DNA of 16,673 nucleotides, taken from assembly GCA_018333405.1 (NCBI GenBank), contig JAGXSR010000136.1, positions 1 through 16,673 of the forward strand. Direction: 5' to 3'. Under the pieces are notes generated by a model that searched no databases, was not told where the DNA came from, and was given only the letters and a program-made list of their open reading frames with translations. Both the position numbers and the translations under genes were made by a program. Each line of letters starts with the position of its first letter. Position 1 is the first letter of the stretch. The stretch comes from Dethiobacter sp. Its GTDB lineage: Bacteria > Bacillota > Dethiobacteria > DTU022. Below, piece by piece: positions 7,404 to 15,354 of the stretch.

Positions 7404-7485
7404 GTTGCCCCTCCCCTGCTCTGCTCTTGAATCTGAATATAGAAACTGCTTTATCCGACAGGTATCCAACGACGAGGAGGTTTCA

Positions 7486-9042
7486 ATGATGCGCGTAGAT
7501 CAAGGCAATACGAATAAGGTATATATTTTTGACAGCACATTAAGAGACGGCGAGCAAACGCCAGGGGCCCGGCTGAACCGCGATGAAAAGTTGGAAGTAG
7601 CCCGCCAGTTGGCCCGCCTGGGTGTGGATATTATTGAAGCGGGTTTTCCCGTATCATCGCCCGGTGAATTGAAGGCGGTGCGGGAGATATCCCGTCAGAT
7701 CAAAGGCCCGGTGATTTGCGCTCTGGCCCGGGCGGTACCCGGGGATATAGATGCCGCCTGGGAAGCGATCCGTGAGGCGGCGCGCCCGCGGTTGCACGTA
7801 TTCCTGGGCGCCTCCGACATTCATATGCAATATAAACTTAAAAAAGATCCGCAGCAGCTTCTGGAGCAGGCTGTCGCGGCGGTTAAATATGCCCGTAAAT
7901 TTACTTCCGATGTGGAATACTCACCGGAAGACGCCACCAGAGCGCGGGAAGAATACCTCTACCCGCTTTTGGAAGCGGTAATCAAGGCCGGGGCCTCAGT
8001 GATCAACATTCCCGACACCGTTGGCTACGCTCTGCCGGAGGAGTTCGGGGCACTGATCCGGCGCTTAAAAGAAAATGTTCGCGGTATGGACCGGGTGATG
8101 TTGAGTGTGCACTGTCACGACGATCTGGGGCTGGCGGTAGCCAATTCTCTGGCCGCCGTGGAAAATGGCGCCCGCCAGGTGGAGTGCAATATTAATGGGA
8201 TCGGCGAGCGGGCGGGCAACGCGGCTTTGGAAGAGATTGTTGTGGCCCTGCATATTCGTAAAAACAGCCTCCCCTACTTTACAGATCTGAATTGTTCGGA
8301 AATCTATCGCACCAGCCACCTGGTGAGTAAGCTGACCGGGATTCCCGTTCCGGTAAATAAAGCGGTGATCGGGATCAATGCCTTTGCGCACTCCTCCGGT
8401 ATCCATCAGGACGGAATCTTAAAGCACAAAGGAACCTATGAGATCATTGACGCGGAGTTAATCGGCGGCAAGGCCGCGCAGATGTTTTTAACCGCCCGGT
8501 CCGGACGCCACGCCGTCCAGCACCAGCTGCAGCAGCTTGGGTTCAGCCTGGAAGATCTCCAGCTGGAAGCGATCTATGCGCGTTTTCTGGATCTGGCCGA
8601 CAAAAAAAAAGAAGTGTACCCGGAGGATTTGGAAGCCTTGGTCTTGGATCATTTATCCGCGGCTGAGCCGACTTATCGCCTGGAGTACCTGCAAACAGTC
8701 AGCGGCACCAAAAGCATACCGGCGGCTATGATTCGCCTGAAAAAAGATGACGACAGTATCCTGGAAGAAGCGGCCACCGGCAGCGGACCAATCGACGCGG
8801 CCTATAATGCCGTTAACAAAATTGCCGGGATGAATATCGTTTTGGACGGCTATAAGCTCGACGCGGTAACCCACGGTCGTGATGCCTTAGGTGAAGTAAA
8901 TGTAAAAATGAGCTGTGGCGGGAAAAGCGTTTCCGGCCGTGGAACCAGCACCGATATTATCGAAGCCAGCGTGAAGGCTTATCTTAACGGATTAAACAAA
9001 ATGCTGAAGATTAACGGGAACGGCCCGGCCTCAAGTTCTTAA
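7486..9042 (+). CDS. leuA: 2-isopropylmalate synthase
   Basis: Catalyses condensation of acetyl-CoA with 2-oxoisovalerate, the first committed step of leucine synthesis, in the cytoplasm. The N-terminal TIM barrel starts DSTLRDGEQTPGARL (catalytic Arg/Asp about residues 20-21). It carries the metal-binding HCHDD (His 209 and 211), ECNINGIGERAGN and the family-typical SSGIHQDGILKH. A C-terminal regulatory domain of about 110 residues, ending with SVSGRGTSTDIIEAS, is present, so allosteric inhibition by leucine is expected. Length 518 aa. Two ATGs (7486 and 7489) follow AGGAGG at 7475-7480 with spacings of 5 and 8 nt; either could be used. Frames starting at 7402 lie in the terminator T-run and are not real starts. 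No other leu or ilv genes follow in this window, so leuA appears to be a single-gene unit. Expression is under the Leu T-box. Confidence 0.96.
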   Translation: MMRVDQGNTNKVYIFDSTLRDGEQTPGARLNRDEKLEVARQLARLGVDIIEAGFPVSSPGELKAVREISRQIKGPVICALARAVPGDIDAAWEAIREAARPRLHVFLGASDIHMQYKLKKDPQQLLEQAVAAVKYARKFTSDVEYSPEDATRAREEYLYPLLEAVIKAGASVINIPDTVGYALPEEFGALIRRLKENVRGMDRVMLSVHCHDDLGLAVANSLAAVENGARQVECNINGIGERAGNAALEEIVVALHIRKNSLPYFTDLNCSEIYRTSHLVSKLTGIPVPVNKAVIGINAFAHSSGIHQDGILKHKGTYEIIDAELIGGKAAQMFLTARSGRHAVQHQLQQLGFSLEDLQLEAIYARFLDLADKKKEVYPEDLEALVLDHLSAAEPTYRLEYLQTVSGTKSIPAAMIRLKKDDDSILEEAATGSGPIDAAYNAVNKIAGMNIVLDGYKLDAVTHGRDALGEVNVKMSCGGKSVSGRGTSTDIIEASVKAYLNGLNKMLKINGNGPASSS

Positions 9043-9057
9043 GTTGCTAAAAACTAA

Positions 9058-9086
9058 TTGTTGACTATTTATACAATATGTATAAT
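9058..9086 (+). promoter_or_regulatory. Promoter of the NhaC-type antiporter gene
   Basis: TTGTTG at 9058-9063 and a perfect TATAAT at 9081-9086 are spaced by 17 nt. Transcription would start near 9092 and give a leader of roughly 95 nt before the TTG start codon. Confidence 0.6.
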
Positions 9087-9089
9087 TAT

Positions 9090-9108
9090 CGGCAATAATT
9101 ATTGGCCG
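9090..9108 (+). promoter_or_regulatory. Inverted repeat at the nhaC transcription start
   Basis: CGGC-AATAATTATT-G-GCCG is a near-perfect palindrome with one extra G. It sits exactly over the predicted start of transcription. Its place and symmetry suit a repressor site, or a small 5' hairpin on the mRNA. The binding factor, if any, is unknown. Confidence 0.4.
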
Positions 9109-9186
9109 TTTTGATGTTGATTTAGCCATAGGCCAGGTTTATAATTAACCGGTATAGGCTGACACAATATCTAGGAGGCGAATTTT

Positions 9187-10608
9187 TTGTCAACAGAAAG
9201 CAAAAGACCAAGCTTTATTGCCGCAATTCTTACCATTCTGTTTCTAATCGCAGCCTTAACGTTTACTATTGTCAGACTGGAAGCCGCCCCGCACATACCC
9301 CTGATTTTGGCGGCAGTTGTGGCCGCTGCAGTAGCCTTTAAAGCCGGTTTTAACTGGAACGAGATTGAAGAAGGACTATTGCACGGCATTAATGTATCTA
9401 TGAAAGCCTGCGTGATCTTACTGGTGATCGGTATGATTATCGGCTCATGGATGCTGGGCGGGATTGTGCCGTCCATGATCTACTACGGTCTTTTGGTTTT
9501 GAATCCTGCGATTTTTCTGGTGGCGATCTGTGTAATTGCCTGTATTACCTCGCTGGCAACCGGCAGCTCCTGGACTACAGCCGGCACAATCGGGGTTGCG
9601 GCGATCGGAATCGGCCAGGGGCTAGGGGTGCCGCTGCCGATGGTCGCCGGCGCAGTAATTTCAGGAGCCTATTTTGGCGATAAGCTCTCCCCTCTTTCGG
9701 ATACCACCAACCTGGCTGCCGCGGTTACCGGCACAGAGCTCTTTGACCATGTCAAGCATATGATCTATACCGTAATGCCAAGCTTAATTATATCGCTAAT
9801 CCTTTACGGCGTGCTAGGGGCAAGGTTCGGCGCCGGATCAGCAAACACCGAAAACATTGACCTGATTGTGACTACTCTGGGCGATCAATATTTTATCAGC
9901 CCGATTTTGCTGTTGCCGGCAATATTGGTTATTTTTATGGTGGCCTTTAAAATTCCGGCTATTCCGGGCCTTTTGGGCGGCGTGTTCTTAGGCGCTTTAT
10001 TTGCCGTTATATTCCAGGGCGCCGATCTGGGTGCTGTGGTTAACGCCCTGCATTACGGCTATGAAGGCACAACCGGCGTGGAAATGGTAGATAAACTGCT
10101 GACCAGAGGCGGCCTTGATTCTATGCTATGGTCCATTTCTCTAATTTTTGCGGCCATGGCTTTCGGCGGAATCATGGAAAAAACCAGGATGCTTGAGGTA
10201 ATCGTAGAAAAAATTCTGACTGTAGCCAAAAATACCGGCTCACTGGTTTTAAGTGCTGTTCTGACCTGCATTGCGTTAAACATGCTGGCGGCGGATCAGT
10301 ATCTGTCGATTATTATTCCGGGAAGAATGTATGGCCCTGCCTTTAAGGATAAAGGGCTGCACTCGAAAAACCTGTCCCGTATAACTGAAGACGCCGGCAC
10401 GATGACCTCTGCTCTGATTCCGTGGAATACCTGCGGCGCATTTATGTTTGCCACTTTAGGCGTGCATCCCTTCGCCTACCTGCCATATGCTTTCTTAAAC
10501 CTGATCAACCCGATTATATCCGTGATCTATGGCTATACCGGGATTACTATGGAAAAGATAACCGATCAGGTTAAAGGCAAAGGCAAAGCAAAGAGCGCCG
10601 GCGCTTAA
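9187..10608 (+). CDS. nhaC: NhaC-family Na+/H+ antiporter
   Basis: Polytopic inner-membrane antiporter, 473 aa, with about 11-12 hydrophobic segments. It exchanges cytoplasmic Na+ for external H+ and so serves pH and sodium homeostasis. Family signatures are ATGSSWTTAGTIG and SGAYFGDKLSPLSDTTNLAA in the first half. In the second half ITEDAGTMTSALIPWNTCGA, with acidic and polar residues inside membrane segments, is typical of the family. The C-terminus is a short Lys/Gly-rich tail (KGKGKAKSAGA). The start is TTG, with AGGAGG 8 nt upstream. The gene has its own promoter and terminator and so stands alone. NhaC and relatives such as the malate/lactate antiporter MleN are close, so a Na+/organic acid exchange is possible. 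Confidence 0.9.
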   Translation: MSTESKRPSFIAAILTILFLIAALTFTIVRLEAAPHIPLILAAVVAAAVAFKAGFNWNEIEEGLLHGINVSMKACVILLVIGMIIGSWMLGGIVPSMIYYGLLVLNPAIFLVAICVIACITSLATGSSWTTAGTIGVAAIGIGQGLGVPLPMVAGAVISGAYFGDKLSPLSDTTNLAAAVTGTELFDHVKHMIYTVMPSLIISLILYGVLGARFGAGSANTENIDLIVTTLGDQYFISPILLLPAILVIFMVAFKIPAIPGLLGGVFLGALFAVIFQGADLGAVVNALHYGYEGTTGVEMVDKLLTRGGLDSMLWSISLIFAAMAFGGIMEKTRMLEVIVEKILTVAKNTGSLVLSAVLTCIALNMLAADQYLSIIIPGRMYGPAFKDKGLHSKNLSRITEDAGTMTSALIPWNTCGAFMFATLGVHPFAYLPYAFLNLINPIISVIYGYTGITMEKITDQVKGKGKAKSAGA

Positions 10609-10643
10609 ATTTCCGTTTAAGCCAGGCTGCATATTAAAATCAG

Positions 10644-10677
10644 AAACCCTTTCGCCGGCAGGCGAGAGGGTTTTTTT
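10644..10677 (+). terminator. Intrinsic terminator after nhaC
   Basis: The 13-bp stem AAACCCTTTCGCC / GGCGAGAGGGTTT has one T-G wobble and a GGCA loop, and a run of seven T residues follows. It ends the nhaC transcript 36 nt after the stop codon. Confidence 0.92.
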
Positions 10678-10753
10678 GGGAACACTTTAGTTTGGCTGAT
10701 CTGCAAAATTCGCCTGCCTGGGGCGACATAACAGCTTGCAGGTAAACATATGA

Positions 10754-10783
10754 TTGACACCCAAAACAGAATCTTGCTATACT
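10754..10783 (+). promoter_or_regulatory. Promoter of the CorA-like gene
   Basis: A consensus TTGACA at 10754-10759 is followed after 18 nt by TATACT at 10778-10783, with TGC just before it (extended -10). Transcription would begin near 10790, about 58 nt before the ATG. No M-box magnesium riboswitch is possible in such a short leader. Confidence 0.8.
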
Positions 10784-10847
10784 TACTCCGGGAATAGCTC
10801 CATATTCAGTCACGGCAAAATAACAGATATTTGGAGGAGGATAGCCA

Positions 10848-11825
10848 ATGCTTCAGAGGTTTCGTTTAGAAGATGGGTCGCTGGTGCATGACAAATCAGG
10901 GGAAAGCCCTGTTCTTGTGTATATTAATCCTGATGTAAGAGAGCGAAATGAGCTTCAGGAAGCATTTAAAATAGACAGCCATACGCTTTCTTCGGCTCTG
11001 GATCCGGACGAGGTTTCACGGGTTGAGTTTAATCACGACCGCCTGATTGTTATTTGGAAACACCCGGCAAACCTTTCCGGGAAAGATTCTTATTCTTTCG
11101 ATGTGACATCAGTAGGATTGCTTCTGTTTAAAGAACGGCTCGTGATTATTTCATCAGATGACCTCCACATGATTGACGGCGAAGGCTTTGGCGCACATGA
11201 GCTTAATTCTCTGCTTGATGTGATCTTGGAGCTATTGTTTAAAACCATCCAGGACTACACTGTACACTTAAAGACCATTAAATCGACGGCAAAAGAGCTG
11301 CAACTCAAAATAAACACTTCCTTTGCCAATAAACATCTCATCCAGATGTTTAATTTAAGCGAGGGACTTGTTTATTTCATAAACGGAATTGGCGGCAACA
11401 GCGCTGTTTTAACAAAACTGCGCAATCATGCCGAAAAAGAGCAACTCTCCGCTCATACCATAGCTTTTATTGATGATCTGATCATTGAGAATACCCAATG
11501 TTACGGACAGGCAGCCACCTACTCCACAATATTTGCCGGACTGATGGATGCCCGGGGAAATATAATAAACAATAATATGAATATTCTTATCAGAAATCTT
11601 ACGTTGATCAATATTGTATTTTTACCGCTAAACCTGATTGCAAGTATCGGTGGAATGTCGGAATTCACGATGATGACTGAGGGGATCGACTGGCGTATTT
11701 CCTATACGCTTTTTAGCTTTGCACTTCTGGTAATCGGCGGGCTAACCGCTTTTGTGCTTAAAAAAATAGGGTTTGGAGGAACTGCCGTTCGTACAACTAA
11801 GATTAAGTTTTTTCACAAAACCTGA
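10848..11825 (+). CDS. CorA-family divalent metal transporter (GMS variant)
   Basis: 325 aa protein with the CorA layout. A cytoplasmic alpha/beta N-terminal domain (1-110) is followed by a long helical region (120-250) and two membrane segments near the C-terminus (about 251-268 and 286-305), then a basic tail. In CorA proteins the loop after TM1 carries the near-universal GMN selectivity motif. Here the loop reads ASIGGMSEFTMM, with Ser271 in place of Asn. The following acidic Glu and Met-rich stretch keep the general look of the loop. Relatives transport Mg2+, Co2+, Ni2+ or Zn2+; the substrate here is uncertain because of the changed motif. ATG with GGAGGAGG about 7 nt upstream. It is a single-gene unit with a strong promoter. 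Confidence 0.88.
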   Translation: MLQRFRLEDGSLVHDKSGESPVLVYINPDVRERNELQEAFKIDSHTLSSALDPDEVSRVEFNHDRLIVIWKHPANLSGKDSYSFDVTSVGLLLFKERLVIISSDDLHMIDGEGFGAHELNSLLDVILELLFKTIQDYTVHLKTIKSTAKELQLKINTSFANKHLIQMFNLSEGLVYFINGIGGNSAVLTKLRNHAEKEQLSAHTIAFIDDLIIENTQCYGQAATYSTIFAGLMDARGNIINNNMNILIRNLTLINIVFLPLNLIASIGGMSEFTMMTEGIDWRISYTLFSFALLVIGGLTAFVLKKIGFGGTAVRTTKIKFFHKT

Positions 11826-11869
11826 CACCTCATCCGAAGTGCTTCTATTCGCCGATTTAAGCTCCAACA

Positions 11870-11883
11870 CGAACAGTTGTTTT
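11870..11883 (+). promoter_or_regulatory. SOS box (LexA operator) of lexA
   Basis: CGAACAGTTGTTTT matches the Bacillus/Clostridia LexA operator consensus CGAAC-N4-GTTY closely (one inner position differs). It overlaps the -35 element of the lexA promoter, so bound LexA should block polymerase. This is the expected autoregulation. Confidence 0.8.
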
Positions 11884-11905
11884 ATACTGCCTAAGGTGGT
11901 ATAAT
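11877..11905 (+). promoter_or_regulatory. Promoter of lexA
   Basis: TTGTTT at 11877-11882 and a perfect TATAAT at 11900-11905 are spaced by 17 nt. The -35 lies inside the SOS box. The start of transcription would be near 11912, giving a very short leader. Confidence 0.75.
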
Positions 11906-11927
11906 ACTGGAAATCAGGGAGGGATGG

Positions 11928-12539
11928 ATGATGGAGGCATTAGATCCCCGGGAATCACAGGTGTTGGAGTTTATTGAAAAAGAGGTGGCTCGCTGCAACT
12001 ATCCGCCGTCAGTACGGGAAATCGGTAAGGCTGTTGGCATTCCCTCTACTTCAACTGTGCACAATTGCCTGGCCTCGTTGGAATCCAAAGGTTATATCCG
12101 CCGCAGCAGCACGCTCCCCCGGGCGATCGAGCTGCTTAAATCCGAGATTAGCGGACCCGCCAAGCGCTGTTTCTTCGCTCCTCTGGTGGGCGCCATCACC
12201 GCCGGCCGCCCGATCCTGGCTGAGGAAAACCTGGAAGGTTATTTTCCTCTGCCGGCGGAGGTGGCGCCGGGCGGAAACTGTTTTGTGCTCAAGGTGCAGG
12301 GCGATAGCATGATCGGCGCCGGTATTCAAAACGGAGACTACGTTGTCATTCGCCGGCAAAAAACCGCTCATAATGGTGAAATTGTGGCCGCGCTCCTTGG
12401 TGATGAGGCCACGGTCAAGCGATTTTTCCTGGAAGGAGACTATATCAGGCTGCAGCCGGAAAACGAAGCTTATCAACCGATCAAAACCCGGGAAGCCGTG
12501 ATTCTGGGGAAAGTGGTGGCTATTTACCGCCGTCTGTAG
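11928..12539 (+). CDS. lexA: LexA repressor, SOS response regulator
   Basis: Represses DNA-damage genes until RecA filaments stimulate its self-cleavage. The N-terminal winged helix-turn-helix (about 1-65) includes YPPSVREIGKAVGIPSTSTV. The C-terminal S24 peptidase domain has the scissile Ala92-Gly93 (GAITAGRP), catalytic Ser127 (QGDSMIGAGI) and Lys164 (ATVKRFF). All key residues are intact, so it should be cleavable. Length 203 aa is normal. GGAGG at 11918-11922 lies 5 nt before ATG 11928 and 8 nt before ATG 11931; the second is equally possible. The gene controls itself through the SOS box over its promoter. Its last 20 bases overlap the end of the convergent ynbB gene. Confidence 0.96.
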   Translation: MMEALDPRESQVLEFIEKEVARCNYPPSVREIGKAVGIPSTSTVHNCLASLESKGYIRRSSTLPRAIELLKSEISGPAKRCFFAPLVGAITAGRPILAEENLEGYFPLPAEVAPGGNCFVLKVQGDSMIGAGIQNGDYVVIRRQKTAHNGEIVAALLGDEATVKRFFLEGDYIRLQPENEAYQPIKTREAVILGKVVAIYRRL

Positions 12540-13821
12540 CTTTCTGCGCCTCCCAGACTGCCGCCGCCGCCCGGCAGGCGCCCCACAGAGCATGGGGCAG
12601 AGTCAGCCCGCCCTGCAAAAATACGGCGTACGGTTCGCGCATCGGCGCATCGGCGCTCAGTTCGCTGGAAGCACCCTGGTAAAAAGTGCCTGCGGCCATA
12701 ATCACCGGATCCTGATAGCCGGGCAAATGATCCGGCTCCAATCTGAGATGATGCTCCACCGGAGAAGCGGACTGAACAGCCTGGCAGAAGCGGATAACCC
12801 TCTCTTTGTTTTTCAGCACTATAGCCTGTACAATATCACCGCGGGGATCATCGCAGCACGGCCTGGTCTCATACCCCATTTCGCTGAACAGAGCAGCGGC
12901 AAATACAGCGCTTTTTAAAGCATTTCCGACCAGAACAGGGGCCATGAACAGACCCTGGAAAAGATTTCGTTTTGCGGTTACCGCGCCCAGATTACCGCAG
13001 AGACCTGGGGCGGTCATTCTGGCAGCCATTTTATGTATCAATTCCGGGTGTCCCGCGGCATAACCACCGCTTGGGGCCAATCCGCCGCCGGGATTTTTGA
13101 TCAGCGATCCCACAGTCAGGTCCGCTCCGGCCGCCGCCGGCTCTTCGCTTTCCGTGAACTCTCCATAACAGTTGTCCACAAGAATCCAGGCTTCAGGAAA
13201 CAGAGCCCGTGACTGCCCGATCAACTTGCCGATCTGCCCGATAGTCAAGGTGCGGCGCTGCAGAGAGTAGCCGGCCGACCTTTGAATATAAACCACCTTT
13301 GGGTGCAATTCTGCTCTGACTGCGTTTATCTCCGGCTCTCCATCTTCCGTTTGCGGCAGGAAACAAGAGCGGATACCCCACTCCTTCAGGCTCCCCTCCT
13401 CCCCTCCTCTGCTGCCGATCACTGTCTGCAGAGTATCGTATGGTCTGCCGGTTAAAAAAAGAACCGTATCGCCGGGGCGCAGCAGGGCAAACAGAGCTAC
13501 TGTAAGGGCGTGGGTACCCGATACCAGCTGGGTGCGGACCAGCGCCGCTTTCGCCTGAAAGGCGGCAGCAAAGGCTTGCTCCAGTTTGTCTCTGCCCCGA
13601 TCATGATAACCGTAACCGCTGCTGTCTTGAAAATCCTCCTCTCCCAGCCGGGCAATTTGCAGAGCTTTCAGCACTCGCAGCTGGTTGGCGAAGGCAGTAT
13701 TATCTATAGCCGGCCAGTACAGCAACGAACGCGAAAAGGCGCGTCGCGCAAGCAAAGAAAGATCCGGCGGCATTGACATCTGCTCAATCCAGTCGCTGCA
13801 TGTATACATATTGTTAATCAT
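12520..13821 (-). CDS. ynbB: YnbB-like PLP enzyme ('aluminum resistance'/methionine gamma-lyase family)
   Basis: Fold type I PLP-dependent protein, 433 aa, of the family named after an 'aluminum resistance' gene and often annotated as methionine gamma-lyase family; its reaction is not established. Visible features are GYGYHDRGRDKLE (69-81), SGTHALTVALFALLRPGD (101-118), VDNCYGEF (215-222, with the Asp that contacts the PLP ring) and the likely Schiff-base Lys242 in GSLIKNPGGGLAPSGGY. It follows hflX by 40 nt, the same order as ynbA(hflX)-ynbB in Bacillus subtilis, and is probably co-transcribed. ATG 13821 has AAAGGG only 2 nt upstream, which is too close. ATG 13809 has it 14 nt away. The exact start is therefore unsure by four codons. 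The 3' end overlaps lexA. Confidence 0.9.
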   Translation of the reverse strand: MINNMYTCSDWIEQMSMPPDLSLLARRAFSRSLLYWPAIDNTAFANQLRVLKALQIARLGEEDFQDSSGYGYHDRGRDKLEQAFAAAFQAKAALVRTQLVSGTHALTVALFALLRPGDTVLFLTGRPYDTLQTVIGSRGGEEGSLKEWGIRSCFLPQTEDGEPEINAVRAELHPKVVYIQRSAGYSLQRRTLTIGQIGKLIGQSRALFPEAWILVDNCYGEFTESEEPAAAGADLTVGSLIKNPGGGLAPSGGYAAGHPELIHKMAARMTAPGLCGNLGAVTAKRNLFQGLFMAPVLVGNALKSAVFAAALFSEMGYETRPCCDDPRGDIVQAIVLKNKERVIRFCQAVQSASPVEHHLRLEPDHLPGYQDPVIMAAGTFYQGASSELSADAPMREPYAVFLQGGLTLPHALWGACRAAAAVWEAQKATDGGK

Positions 13822-13861
13822 GACCCTTTGTCATATTTATTGTTCAGTTGATTGATTGGCG

Positions 13862-15139
13862 TTAAATAGTATTATGATCGGCTGCTCCTGGGGGAGCAGC
13901 GTAGATATACAGCTTATCAGCTAATGCCGGTTCTACCCGTGTCTCTATAGCCATGCACGATTCCAGATATTCCAGGCTGATAATCTGGCCGAACTGCTTA
14001 AGCTGGCCGAACAGCGCGCTTTCCGTATACGGCAGGTATATTTTAATTTGGTGGTAGCTCCATTCCAGCATCCCGGCTATCATTTGCCGCAGATCTTCTA
14101 ATCCTTGGTGTGTACGGGCAGATACAAAACAGGATCCCGGGTATTGCCGCTGAAGCCGGCTGTAGTCTATGTTCTCTTCAAACAGATCTATTTTATTGAA
14201 TATCAGAAGTTCGCGGGTAAAATAGTCTGCTGTGATACGAGCCAGGTGACTGCGCACAACGCTGATCTGGTTTTCATAATCAGGGTGATTTAAGTCCACG
14301 ACATGCAACAGCAAGTCTGCCGTGGCAATCTCCTCCAACGTAGCCTTAAAAGCAGTTTCCAAGGTTTTCGGCAGGTATTTTATAAATCCAACAGTGTCAG
14401 TATACAGCACAAATTTGCCGCCGGGAAGGGTGCCTCTGCGCGTTGATGGGTCCAGGGTGGCAAAAAGTTTATCTTCGGTATACAGATCAGACCCTGTAAG
14501 AGCATTAATCAGTTTTGATTTGCCGGCGTTGGTATAACCGACCAACCCGGCAACGGGCATACGGTTGCGCCGCCTGCGCTGTCGATATATCGCCCGGTGG
14601 CACTGCAGATCTTTGATCTCTTGCTCAAGCACCGTGATCCGTCTGCGGATCACCCGCCGGTCTGCTTCCAGCTTAGTTTCACCGGGGCCCCGTGTGCCGA
14701 TTCCGCCGCCCAATCTGGACATCTGTTTGCCTAAGCCCATCAGGCGCGGCAACAGGTACTGCAACTGAGCCAGCTCCACCTGCAGCTTGCCTTCCCGGGA
14801 GCGGGCACGGCGAGCAAAAATATCAAGGATTAACGCGGTCCGATCCACGATTTTCGCCTCTGTAAGCTGCTCTAAGTAGCGCACCTGGGAGGGTGATAGC
14901 TCGTCCATGTAGATGATCAGCGTTATTTTCAGCTGAAGGACCATGTCAGCCAGCTCACGGGCTTTCCCTGGCCCGGTATAATATGCAGGATCAGGCGCCG
15001 CTCTCCTTTGGATTACCTGGGCTACGATTTCCGCGCCGGCCGTTTCCGCCAACAGATCCAACTCAGCCATTGCCGATTCGATATCCCCGGTCTGCCCCGG
15101 CCGGTCCAGCCCGACTAAGATTGCTTTTTCTCTATCCAG
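13862..15139 (-). CDS. hflX: Ribosome-associated GTPase HflX
   Basis: HflX binds the 50S subunit and splits or rescues stalled ribosomes using GTP. An N-terminal glycine-rich domain, with YTGPGKARELAD and DELSPSQ, precedes a helical linker (GGGIGTRGPGETKLE). The G domain has G1 GYTNAGKS (201-208), G3 DTVGFI (248-253) and G4 NKID (315-318). The first ATG is at 15070, but the family's first strand is encoded upstream in the same open frame as EKAILVGLDRPGQTGDIESA, so translation must start earlier. Between that strand and an in-frame TAG at 15158-15160 there is no ATG, GTG or TTG. CTG at 15139 lies 9 nt after GGAAGGAA and is my best guess (425 aa); ATA at 15142 is the alternative. With the conventional ATG the protein is 402 aa. 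First gene of an hflX-ynbB operon. Confidence 0.93.
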   Translation of the reverse strand: MDREKAILVGLDRPGQTGDIESAMAELDLLAETAGAEIVAQVIQRRAAPDPAYYTGPGKARELADMVLQLKITLIIYMDELSPSQVRYLEQLTEAKIVDRTALILDIFARRARSREGKLQVELAQLQYLLPRLMGLGKQMSRLGGGIGTRGPGETKLEADRRVIRRRITVLEQEIKDLQCHRAIYRQRRRRNRMPVAGLVGYTNAGKSKLINALTGSDLYTEDKLFATLDPSTRRGTLPGGKFVLYTDTVGFIKYLPKTLETAFKATLEEIATADLLLHVVDLNHPDYENQISVVRSHLARITADYFTRELLIFNKIDLFEENIDYSRLQRQYPGSCFVSARTHQGLEDLRQMIAGMLEWSYHQIKIYLPYTESALFGQLKQFGQIISLEYLESCMAIETRVEPALADKLYIYAAPPGAADHNTI

Positions 15140-15175
15140 TATCCCGACTTCCTTCCGCTAAATCTGAACACATTT

Positions 15176-15203
15176 ATCATATCATATCGGGGTAACTTCA
15201 CAA
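15176..15203 (-). promoter_or_regulatory. Putative promoter of hflX-ynbB
   Basis: On the minus strand TTGTGA (15203-15198) and TATGAT (15181-15176) are spaced by 16 nt. Transcription from about 15169 would leave roughly 30 nt before the proposed CTG start and about 100 nt before the first ATG. Confidence 0.5.
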
Positions 15204-15305
15204 ATGCCAGATGCAGGGAAACTTAGGGAAACAGATCTAACACACGAAATCGCTTATACATTTTCTGCTGTAAGCAAACTTTTCACCTGTTCACCACCTT
15301 AAATA

Positions 15306-15329
15306 GGGGACGAGAAATCTCCCGTCCCC
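15306..15329 (-). terminator. Possible terminator hairpin after the substrate-binding protein gene
   Basis: GGGGACG and CGTCCCC form a 7-bp GC-rich stem, extended by AGA/TCT inside, 26 nt beyond the stop codon of the minus-strand lipoprotein gene. In that direction it is followed only by TATTTAAGG, a weak T-tract. It could equally be a 3' stabilising hairpin. Confidence 0.45.
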
Positions 15330-15354
15330 CGTATCGTCTACCTATCGCCTGGAA

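Noticed and set aside
7402..7485. N-terminal extension of LeuA from TTG 7402
   Set aside because: The codon lies in the T-run of the T-box terminator. The extension is not LeuA-like, and AGGAGG at 7475-7480 marks the ATGs at 7486/7489.
10784..10847. Magnesium riboswitch upstream of the CorA-like gene
   Set aside because: The leader after the predicted start site is under 60 nt and shows no terminator or conserved M-box elements.
12051..12593. 180-codon minus-strand open frame across lexA
   Set aside because: It lies opposite the intact LexA coding sequence and within the end of ynbB, with no ribosome binding site or known motif.
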